Shown: positions 32,330-42,404 of the stretch, in pieces
How positions within the stretch are numbered: position 1 is the stretch's first letter
Layout: each line of letters opens with the position of its first letter
Assembly: GCF_036898095.1 (NCBI RefSeq)
Contig: NC_090743.1
Span: forward strand, 15,878,162-15,942,161
Direction: 5' to 3'
Origin: Palaemon carinicauda
Taxonomy: Eukaryota; Arthropoda; Malacostraca; Decapoda; Palaemonidae
Length of the DNA stretch: 64,000 nt
Position numbers and translations under genes: made by a program
The notes under the pieces: model-generated
The model's database searches: none
What the model was told of the DNA's origin: nothing
What the model saw: only the letters and a program-made list of their open reading frames with translations

Positions 32330-34010
32330 CAACCTCAGTCTTGATCGGTCACTGCCTGTAAGTCAAACGAGACTGCCCTAGGAGATCTCGGTCACCTGCT
32401 GGTCCTAGGGCAAAGAGGTGTGACCTGCCTCGTCTTACGGTGCCTCCGGTTAGGCTTAATGGGATGAACCCCTAAGTCTTCCCAGAAAGGATCAAGCTTG
32501 GAAGCTTCAGGATCCAACTTTCTTGTTTCCCAGTAGTATTGAAGCCTGGAAACATGCACCACTGGAGAGTGCCAAGTCAGTGGAACTGGCTACTTAAAGG
32601 CGATGGGCATAACCCTGTTCCCTTCAGTGCGGCTTAGCTTAGCGTCTGAGGAATCCTTGGGAGTACACATATACTGCACCTCTCCAGGAACTGAAACAGT
32701 CTTTAACAGGTCAGAAAACAATGCAACATCCCTTAAAGCAGGCATAGTAACAGAGGCTGCTTTGAAGAACGCCTGCAACAATAGCAACTCTTTGGAGACT
32801 GCTGTTAGACTCTCAAGTAGACTGCGAAGCCTGAACAGGAGCGCGTGCTACTGGGGCTCGTGACTGGATGGCGCGCTACCTTTGTTGGTGAGACTAGCTC
32901 TCCCAATCGTGGGCAAGCACGATCCAAATGGGGGAGAGAGTGTACAGTAGAAGGTGTGTGAGTGGCTCTTTTGCATGCTCTATGAGAGTTGGTAAGGTCT
33001 GCCTGAGGGATTGAGAGTGTGCACTAGGCACAGGTGGGGAAGCAGAACTCTAAACCCAGCCAGGTGAATGCAATAGTGATTGTACCTGGTTAGGGAAAAC
33101 TTGGCAAGTCTAGCAAGACCGCAGTTGTGCTCAAGCAAGCCACCAGTCTGCCAGATGATCATTAGAGATCATCAGCGAGCTCCAAAGGGCTAGTGTGCAC
33201 AGGCAACAAGTCGTGCTGGTGCTTCTGAGCTATCTGGGGAGATGTGCTTCCAGGTGAGGACACCCTCTTGCTCTTGCAAGGGCATCTGCTGAAGGTCCCC
33301 AAAGAGTGACAACTGGTAAGCATGTCCTTTTGTTGCAATCCCACCCCTTGATGGGTCAGTGTGCTGGGGAATGCTTGCCCAAGTTTCACCCTAGGGGTGA
33401 ACACGTTGGGGCAACACTTTGCAGAGCACTACTCTGCAAATCTTCGGATGGGACAGGATCTGCTGCAAGGGATGAATGCCTGGGGGATGGGGTGCAAGAG
33501 ACCAAGCAGTAGTTATTCCTGATGACTCTGGGGGGGGGGGAGTGCTGAACACCATAAACTAACTCCTCCAGTACCCTGTCCTTTGACGAGAAACCTCAAA
33601 GTCCCAGGGAGGGCCACAGCAGAAGCAGAGGGAGGAAGGTTTTGCCAGGGAAGAGAGGAAAACTTCCTGACTCAATTGTTGCCTGATAGGTAAATAGCCA
33701 CCACTGTTACTGAATCAACCACCAAAGGAGGTAGATGGGAGGGTATCAGGAGAGGGTGTCAGTTGTGGGGATTTTAAAGATGTTAAGGAAGACCCAGAAG
33801 GCGAAGAATCCAGTCTAGATGACTACTTTCTCCTCCTGCCATACTGCTCCTACTGGGAGGATGGCCATTCCCAACACTTGTATTATTGCAGAAATGTCCT
33901 CTGCACGCTGTCTTCATAGCCAACCTGAACGTCAAACCCCCATGACGGCAATTCCAGGAGCATGGAAGAGAACATCTACTCTCTACCACATCTGAAATCA
34001 AAATGGGTTG
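32330..34010 (-). pseudogene. DIRS-F gag-like region
   Basis: Minus-strand reading gives weak gag blocks: near 33960 NCRHGGLTFRLAMKTACRGH, a degraded form of CPGxxxxxCGTFMSxVxTDPH at the gag start of copies B and E, and near 32780 PALRDVALFSDLLKTVSV. Stops occur throughout. It is placed mainly by its position before a left terminal repeat. Confidence 0.45.
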
Positions 34011-34140
34011 TGGTGTCAGTGAGGGGGTTGCTTCCCCTACTACCCACTGGGAACAACCTCATTAAAAATTTTAGAGCTGTTTTCCAGCTTGTGCTGTTAT
34101 CCGTCTCATATGTAAAGGACGAGGGTTTCCATTAGTGTCG

Positions 34141-34632
34141 GAACAAATCAGAAGTGGATTGTATTAGGGAATTGAGCCATAATGCCCAGCACTGGAGCCA
34201 AGGAGGCTATTAAATTCCTGAAATGCAGATGAGGTGGAACCCTGCAGTATGAAGTAAAAAGTTAAGAAGTTGGACAGCAAAATAAAGGGAGGTATAACAA
34301 AATATGACTACACCTACTCATCCGGGTATCAAAAGGTTCAAGGAAACACTATATAAATGAGATGGATGGTTGAGCATGACTTTGGTGTCACATGGGATGT
34401 AGTGAGGAGGTTCAATGGAGCAAATGAATAACATCCCTAAGAGGAATGGGGCCATATGCAAAATTAAAAAAATTACTTTAATCCTCTCCATATATCTGAT
34501 TCTGGGTACAAAAAAACATGTATTTGATTCTGTGTATCATGTTTGAGTCTATTGTTTAGTTTATTTTAGATATCTTTATTAAAAATAATTTATGAAATAC
34601 AGCCCAGTATATTTGTTTTCTCATTCTTGCAG
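34141..34632. other. End of LIG4 intron 4
   Basis: AT-rich intron sequence with no recognisable repeat, ending in a pyrimidine-rich acceptor (tctcattcttgcag). Confidence 0.55.
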
Positions 34633-34762
34633 ATGTGGGAGTGAACCACGACCCAGTGAGTTAGTTGGCCAGCATTTAGTGACCTCTGACTGGATCTACG
34701 ATTGTATAGAAAAAGGAAAACTTTTGGAAGAAAGACATTATGCACCTATATTACTTGCATAA
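34633..34762 (+). CDS. LIG4: DNA ligase IV, terminal exon (BRCT2 end and stop)
   Basis: 130 bases. The first base completes the Arg codon begun in the previous exon; then 42 codons to the TAA at 34760-34762. It encodes the end of the second BRCT repeat: LVGQHLVTSDWIYDCIEKGK with the conserved BRCT Trp, then LLEERHYAPILLA. This parallels the vertebrate end [25 protein letters not shown]. Exact phase agreement across a 16.6-kb intron full of transposons argues for a working gene, not a retrocopy. No canonical AATAAA is seen in the next 150 bases, although the region is AT-rich. Confidence 0.9.
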
Positions 34763-35079
34763 CCTTTGTTTCTTTGTTATAAAGTATTTTACTATTTATG
34801 TAATAATCATGCAATGCAGCACTGTGATTTTTTAAGTATATAATATATGAAATTTTTATTATGTATATTTTTTATGTACAATATTTGTGAAATACATTCA
34901 CTTGCACAATATTTGCCATGTCGTTCAATGTTTTTTTTTTATCATCATCTTCCCTTTTGACCAGAAAAGGGATAAGTGACGGGCACTGCCTGTGCTACGT
35001 TTTTCAGTCACTTCTTTGTCACTTTCCTCCATTTCATCCTCCTCCTCATTGTCCATCCAGTATAGTGTGTACCCCTGAA
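34763..35079. other. Presumed LIG4 3' UTR and spacer
   Basis: Very AT-rich sequence after the LIG4 stop. A variant polyadenylation signal is possible but I cannot point to one. Confidence 0.4.
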
Positions 35080-37571
35080 GGCACAGAGCCTATGCTATAC
35101 CAGTGGTGTAGCTATCTACTAGACGGAAAGACAACAGAGCTGGAACAACCATTAAAATTGTCAACAAGGTAGTTAATGACAGGTGGGGAATGCAGGCGAG
35201 TACCCCGCCTACTCTGGTCAAAGACTGTTTGCTCTAAATCTTTGGCACAGAATAATTGGGATGATTGAGGTGAGAAGTTAAAGGATTCAGGTTTGTATGA
35301 CTAGAAAACAAATTTCTTTTAAAATGTTATTTGTTCCTCTGCATATACAAACCTTTGGTCATTTAAAATAAGGATACATTGGTGTTAGGAAGTTCCCCTA
35401 GAACTGGAGCAAAGATAATAACTCTACCGGCTTCCTTATCAGCCACCATAGGAATGAGTAAGCTGACAAGGCCTTGGAGGATGAAGGTAACTTTATCCCC
35501 AAAAGGGAAGACACTGTCTGGAATGAAATACCTGGCACATGATGGCTAATAAATGGGTATTCATTCCACCACCATCCTCTTAATCAATGATGGAGACCTA
35601 CATCTTACAGAACCAGTCTAATAAGAGTAGTGCTCAGAAATATAGCTTACCAGACCCAATGTCAGATTCAGCTTGTAGTAGTACAAATGCTTTATCCCCA
35701 AGTCGGGGAAGGAAAGAAGTAGAAGTAGAAGAGCCAGTAATTCCACCTTTCCTCCAGACTTACATTGAATGTTACCACAGACAAGATGCTTGCTTGGCTT
35801 AAAGCCTAAATTTTATGTTCAATTCAATTCAACAAGATGCTTGCTGTCCCATATGCCCACATGGGAGCTGGGCTGGCTTTACAATTACTAAAGCCGGTAC
35901 CACAGGGCTAAGTACAAAGCGTTGAAGGGCCTATGGGGAAAATTAACTTGTAAAGAAAACTGAAGGTTGTTTGGCACTTCCAAATTCCTTCACCTGTCTA
36001 CTGCAGTGTCTTAGTGGAATAAGAAACTCCTGAATTCAATAGCTCTCGTACAGTTGGCTTCATTAACTCCGGTACACTTTGTGGGAAGCTAAGGAGATGT
36101 GATGTTAGTGTACCAGAATTGATGATGCCAACTGTACAAGCTGGTACCATGATTCCCTCAATGGTAAAAAAAAAAACATGCTCTTAACTGTCTTGTGAAG
36201 CTAAAGAGACAGTTTTCTGAAATTTCTAACTTGGTTCTTCCAGTAATAGGGAAGAGTTAATAACATTCAACACAAGATGTTAAGTCCTCTTCATACAGCA
36301 GAGCTCTCATAGGCACAAAAGCACCTCCTCTTAACTACCACCTGTCACTTCATGGAGCAAGGGGATGGAGGCTTCAAACCTGAATCATATGATGACAGAT
36401 TCTGGGTTTATTCACTAATTAGGTACAAAACAGATATTTTTCCAACCTTCTGGGATAAACAAAGAGTTGGCACAACACAACTCTCTTCACCAAAACTACT
36501 GATAACAAAAAGAGAGGTATCTGTACAAGACTTAAAACAAGAATCATATCCCACTCTGTGAGGTCCAAAAGTTCCAGGTTGGGTAAGACTGCTCGAAGCA
36601 CTTGACAAGCATCACGACGCATGAAAAGAAGTTTATTCTCTAAAGTCAGAGGACAAGGCTCAAGGCTGAGCAGCAACCTTCCAGTCAACCGAGAAGTGCT
36701 TCCTGGCGAAGATGCTGGGCTGAGCAGTAGCCTTCCAGCCAACCAAGAGGCACCTTGTGGCCCACTTGGAGAAATCAGGTTCATAAAAGATTTTGTGTGA
36801 TTAACACTTGGTTGATTAGACGGCTAATCAGACTGGATGTAAATGGGCGACAGCTCTTCAGTGTGATGTAAATCTGCGTGTCGACTTGTAATAAGGAAAC
36901 AGTGCCTCTTCTTATTTGTTGATATAAGTTACTACGGACTTCTAGTTTCTTATCAGCACTACCAAGTACTTCCTCTAACATTCTTGGAATGCTTGTATCT
37001 CCAAAACAGTGATGTACATTTTTTTTGTTTTTTTGGCTGACTACACTCTCAACGCAAGTAGGTCACCCTAAGTGATAACCCTCCCTTCTCTTATGCATCT
37101 GAGAACAGTTGCATGTCTGAAGGCCGGGAGTTGAGAGTGTTTCCTGGTGAGGGTTCCTTTGCCCAGCCCCCAGAAAAGATTGGTCAAAACCTTCTATCCC
37201 AATCGAATAGGACATAATGGGGAAACTCTGGACACTGACCAGTGATCTCTCAACACAATTAAAGGGATCAGTCAGTGGTGGAGATGCCCGTTACTCCTCT
37301 GAGGAAAGGCAATAATGAGCTGTTAGTACATTCTGGGAAGAATGGTTGTGTTATCTATTTGTACTTCCTGAATCCATCATCTGATTGAAAGACCAATGTT
37401 GCTGCTATATTCATCAGAATGCCTTATTACTTCAGCCTCTGCTTGGGTGTGAGATAAGACTTCTCCCAGTTTATCACAGTCGCCAAATTGCGACAAAAGG
37501 CAAAGATCTCTAGGCAGTAGCAACTGCCTCTCTAAGGTGATCAGGACCAAAGAATTGTCAAGATACATCAA
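35080..37571 (-). mobile_element. DIRS-G: strongly eroded DIRS element, 5' part missing
   Basis: Terminal-type sequence at about 35080-35400 (ttatttgttcctctgcatatacaaac) is followed by eroded recombinase/linker, an RNase H trace near 36900-36950 (corresponding to VAYINKQGGT of copy E), and an RT trace at 37571-37377 (MYLDNSLVLITLERQLLLPR, where relatives have RYLDDWLVL). It is cut off sharply at 37571 by the right terminus of DIRS-H. About 35400-36400 is too decayed to read. Confidence 0.5.
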
Positions 37572-37890
37572 AATGACAAATTTTAAAGTAATTTGTATTT
37601 TTCCAAAATACAGTATACAAACCCGAGCTCTTTACTATGTATACTATGACAAGTGCAAGCTAGCAAACGGCTATAAAACTTTTAACGAGGTGTCAAAAAG
37701 TATCGGGGGAAATACCCCATTCTCATACCTTCTTCACTTTAATCGTAGACGTGACTTTCTTTGGGGAGTAGGTGATAGCAGGTAAATTATGTGTAAAGAT
37801 CTTGGGTTTATATACAGTAGATAGGAAAAATACAAATTACTTCCAAATTTGTCATTTGTTCCTAAGCAAATACAAACCGTTCACTCTTTA
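37571..37890 (-). repeat. DIRS-H right terminal repeat and ICR
   Basis: Arms gacaaattttaaagtaatttgtattttt (37573-37600) and aaaaatacaaattacttcca (37827-37846) are inverted copies. The latter is followed by the complement of the left element end. Confidence 0.7.
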
Positions 37891-40299
37891 CTATGGAGAC
37901 TAACCTCTTAGTTGGATGGAAGTCCCTTCAACTGGTTGAAACTTTTGACCCAGGATCGCTGTATCCGATCATCATGATGTGAGGGATGAGCATCGTGGCA
38001 CCTTGCAAACTAATGGCCTGACAATACCAGTGGGTTAATGGTCTGTTCAAAAGTGATCATGAGCATAGGAATTTAACCAATTATCATGATCTATGTATAA
38101 TTCACAGGGTTGTGAATACAGTATAACAACATATATTCTAGCAATGGGGGGGGGGGGGCGCAAACCTGTAGTCAAGAGATCCAGTCAGCATTGTTTTTTT
38201 CTTTACCGCTGTGCCCCAAGAGAGGGGAAGATTGAAGAAAAGAAAAAGGCCAGTCAATTTCGTAAATTCCTTTTCACTCATCCAAAACTAACACCGTGAC
38301 CTCTGTACTTGAACGACTGGTAATATGCCCAAGAAAAGCTAAGGCAGCTAATCTACTTGCTGTACAGTTAGCATATATCAAAATAGGGTCCTGTATGTAC
38401 ATCTTGCAAGAAGTGGTAGTGAAGGTAGAGTGACCCTTCCATAGCCACATCAGAAACAATTGCATCCCGAATCTGCCCGTGCTGACAAGCGTTTGATTCG
38501 TCGAGGAGATCCTCGAGTTCGTCTAAGTAGCACCTTAGTGCTCTTGCAGTACAAAAAAGCCGCAGACTACCAAGATTGCAAGCTTATCTGTTCAGAATTT
38601 GAGTTTAGCAGCGAACCCGGGAATGAAGCTGAACAGGACGTCCCCATACCCAAGAATGGGCAATCTCATAAGGACGACCATGTGAATTGCTAACCCCTTA
38701 ATGAAGGCTAAAGAGAGAAAAGCGAGAAAAGCTTTTTCCCAAGTTAAATCATGGTTCTAAGCCGGAAGAACTTTTAAGGGGTCGGACAATGTTCCACAAG
38801 GTGGTCTCATTTCTGACTAGAGGGCAAGCCTATTCAGACTCTGCATGAACATGGACAGCTAGACTGAGGAGAAAATAGCAACCTTATTCAGTCTAAAGAC
38901 TTGACTTGAGGCTCAAGGATAGCTGTACTGCTGAGGCTGAGCAGAGTTTTCCTTTGAGAAAAAAAAAGGTAAGAATTCTGAGATGGGATAGTTTGGATTC
39001 GAGTAAAGACCTCCACTTTCACGATATGCAGACCACACAAAATTGCCTACTTTGCCTGGTAGACTGCGGTCAGGGACCTCCCAAGGTAATCAGACATCTG
39101 TTTCGCTACTAGTTGCAAAATTCCTCTCTCAGTGAGAAACTGGAAACTTTCAAGGCAAGAAGTTGTAGGGATCCCACTGTGGTTGGTGGAGGAAGTCGTG
39201 GAGAGAAAGGAACCTCTGTCAGCACCGGAAGGTCAGGGCACCATTTTGCATGTAGTTATAACAGAACTATCCACATCATGGATAAGTTGGTTGCAGATCT
39301 TATACGCTGATAAGGAATTCCTCATTGGGCAGAACGGTGAGAAGGTGTAGAAGTTGGACTAAAGCGCTATATATGCATCCATTAATAGCGAGCAGTACAC
39401 TGAGAACAGGTCTGTCGACAAATCTCAAAAAGCCATCACATCTGCAATCTGAGGCCCCAAGGACCCCTCAGAACCAGCTACCCGAGACTTCCTGCTCAGT
39501 TTGTCAGCTATGATCTGTCTTTCACAGCATTTAAAAGGATACAGTAGTTGCAAAGTTGCTGTGAAATAAAACCTCAGCTTTTTGGATGTAACCCAAATGA
39601 AGGTGTTAAAAAGCCAGGTCAATTGCTTTCAACTCCACGAGGTTTAAATAGCATTGCTGATCTGAATCAGCACAGCTTTGAGCCCTGTGTTGTAGCAGGT
39701 GGGCACCCCACCCCCTTCTTTTGATATATCCATAAAGAGCATCAACTCATGAGAGGGGGAAAGAAGATCTACCATTCTGAGAAGGTCCAAGATTCAACAG
39801 TTCAGGTTTCCCCTTGCTCCAATCTCCCCCCAACCCCACAACGAGCATTCAAGGAGCATACCTGCCCTGAGACCACGAGCCACTTCTTTGAATCTTTTGA
39901 TTTTACCTGCAATGGGAAAACTCTCCCTCATGTCTGTAGGCTCACGGCAAAATTTGAGAAGCATACTAAAAAATGGAGCAAGGAATACATTTCATGTTCA
40001 AATAGACTTCTGTAATTCCTTAAAGATGGATAGCCAGCTTACCTTGTGAGCCAGGCAGAGTCTCGCAAGATACCAGTGGAGAGGCATTGGGTTGCAGGAG
40101 GATCATGAGTCCCCAGAGAATCAGTGCAAACACTGAGGGGTCAATCTGAAGAGATGCCGACACAAGTAACTGGTATGCAGAACCTAGAACCTCGCTGCCT
40201 CAAAGTGTGATGGGGAGCTAGGTAAACCAAAAGGAAGCAAGAGAGTTCACAGATCTAATCGTAAATTCAATCCGGGGCCAACTAACAAGATCCAACCAT

Positions 40300-40720
40300 G
40301 ATGGCTACAGAGAAGGTCTCAATCCTTGAAGGGCACCCAACCCCCAATCAATGATTGAGGATCAACAGCTACAGAGAAGGGGTCAGTCCTTGAAGGGCAC
40401 CTAACCACCAATCAATGATTGTGGATCTACTGTACCTGACACTGGCACTGTGGTCACTACTCCCAGCTTGTTGCTCTTAAAGACCTTCAAAAAGGCAGAT
40501 CAACTATGGGTTCTCTGCTTCTGTTGATACTGAGCCAAAGTCCAGTATCATGTGGACACAAGATTCCTGAGTATCCTCATCCCTTGCAAGGTATGAAGGC
40601 TCAGTAATTTGTTCAGGAGATCCCAGGCCCCCCCAATAACAGCATTCTATTCTATCCTCTCCCAAGAACCCAGGCCCCACAATAACAGCATTCTATACTA
40701 TCCTCTCCTAAGAACAGAAC
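40300..40720. repeat. Two short tandem duplications inside DIRS-H gag
   Basis: A unit of about 70 bp with cttgaagggcacc(c/t)aacc and aatcaatgattg occurs twice at 40306-40440. A unit of about 48 bp with caataacagcattctat occurs twice at 40625-40715. Confidence 0.75.
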
Positions 40721-41860
40721 CAACAACATAATCAAGAGCTGATGAAGGGAAAGGCTGGCTGTAATTTTTGAAGAGAAAAATCTCAGGCAAAGAAACTAGA
40801 AACAGAAGAGGGACCTAGTACCCTTCCTTGTGCTAATCTGGTGAAGAGTAAGCCACAGCCCTGTGCCATAAGCAGGGGATCATGTCGCCTTAATCACCAA
40901 CCCCCAGCTGCATGCATGAAGTTTCGATGAGTGTTTTTTTTCTCAATTTGGGATAGCAAAGTATCCAAATAAGATAAGGAAGTAGCATTCCACCCTTCAG
41001 GTAGAAAATGTGAAAGAGGTTGCCCCAGCTCCTCCATCACTTCAAGAGTGCATGGCCCGACACTGGGCCGTGCAAAGGGTCAAGAGATGGGGCAATGATC
41101 ATTGAAATCTTCAAGGACCAGTATGGTACCATGCATTCCTGGCAAATATGACTACCATGGTAGTCAGGGCAGTGACCAGGTCCCGGACAAGATATGCGTG
41201 ATATGGGGTCGGATACCACTGGGAGCCGTCAACATTTCATCTCTATTCTTTCAACTACGACTGGCCTTCCTGGATTACTACTACAGTACATCTTGGAAGA
41301 AGGGTCGTAATCAAAATCACAGAGGGCAAAGAGTTGGAATGGAAGAAGGAGGAGCTAACTCACTCCTACATCTTACAAACTTTCCCTCTAGGTTCTGCAA
41401 GCAGAAAAGTTGTCTGAATGACTATCAACGATGAAGCTCCACCAAAAGGATACCAACGGGTTGCTCCAACAGGAACAAAAACACTGAAGTGACTGTCACA
41501 GGGGAAGCAGTAAGCACTCACTGGCACCTGTAAAACAGACATGGAGATTTGTGGGAGTGATATGCTTAGGGGTGAATGGCACTGAAACCAATCCCAAGGA
41601 ACAGGCACCGGAGCAACACTCCAGAGTTTTTCGCCTCCAATGAAAACCATGGGGGAGAAGAATCCCCTTTAGACTTCTTCCATCGCTTACCGAACCACTC
41701 CTCTGAAAGCAAGTGTGTGAGCGGGGTTGCCGGTATAGCCACCGCTAAGTTGTTACACCTCACGTAAAAAGTTTATGGCTACTTTCCGGCTAAGCCAGAA
41801 CAATAAATCCAAAGTAAAGAGCGAAGGGTTTATATTGCATAGGAACAAGCCAGATATAGT

Positions 41861-42153
41861 ATTGCACCAACATTAATAAGCTTTCATGATAAGTACAGTA
41901 CAGAAGGGAGAAAGTCCATAACCTAATTTTCTGGTTTACTAACCCAGAAAATTTCAATATTGTACACTTTGGTCCTGTGGAAAAAAAGTTATGACTCGTG
42001 TCAATTTTCTAACTACCTGAATATGATTATGTCACAAGTGTTAGACTAGATAGATGGTCGCAGAAGAACCTGTAACCGAAAGGATAAGTTCGCTGTCTGT
42101 ACAATTATGAGAAATGGATTTGCATACATTATTTCCATACTCCCCTCATCTAG
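41861..42153. other. Spacer, nothing recognised
   Basis: AT-rich sequence between DIRS-H and the tail of LINE-A. Confidence 0.45.
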
Positions 42154-42184
42154 AAATTATTATTATTATTATTATTATTATTAT
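42154..42184 (-). repeat. (ATT)n tail of LINE-A
   Basis: About ten ATT trinucleotides directly after the LINE 3' end; acts as the element's 3' tail in place of poly(A). Confidence 0.85.
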
Positions 42185-42404
42185 CCAAGCTACAACCCTA
42201 ATTGGAAAAGCAAGATGCTATAAGCCCAGGGGCTCCAACAGGGAAAAATAGCCCAGTGAGGAAAGGAAATAAGGAAATAAATAACTGAAGAGAACAAATT
42301 AACAATAAATCATTCTAAAAAAAGTAATGTCAAAAGAGATATATCATGTATAAACTATTAACAACGTCAACAACAAATATGTCATATATAAACTATAAAA
42401 AGAC

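Larger units (their letters stand above)
30480..34140 (-). mobile_element. DIRS-F: internally deleted minus-strand DIRS element
   Basis: The right terminal repeat (30480-30600) is followed directly by the linker domain, so the recombinase is deleted. RNase H and RT remnants follow to about 31855, then an AT-rich block, a gag-like region (32330-34010) and a left terminus (34030-34140, ending gacgagggtttccattagtg). A pure C-run of about 25 bases lies at 30603-30627 in the right repeat. Treating both halves as one element is an inference from order and strand. Confidence 0.6.
37571..41860 (-). mobile_element. DIRS-H: whole-length but eroded DIRS element
   Basis: Both termini can be found. The right end with ICR spans 37571-37890, and the left end lies at 41760-41860, whose gctctttactttgg complement matches tcactctttactatgg at 37880-37895. 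Between them on the minus strand are traces of recombinase (38200-39200; e.g. near 39120 a match to the region of 63340-63400), linker (39235-39350), RNase H (39480-39750), RT traces (39880-40100) and gag (40260-41750). No long intact frame remains. Confidence 0.6.

Noticed and set aside
35781..35846. Direct repeat acaagatgcttgct about 50 bp apart, like a small target duplication
   Set aside because: The enclosed sequence is too short and has no element features; probably slippage.
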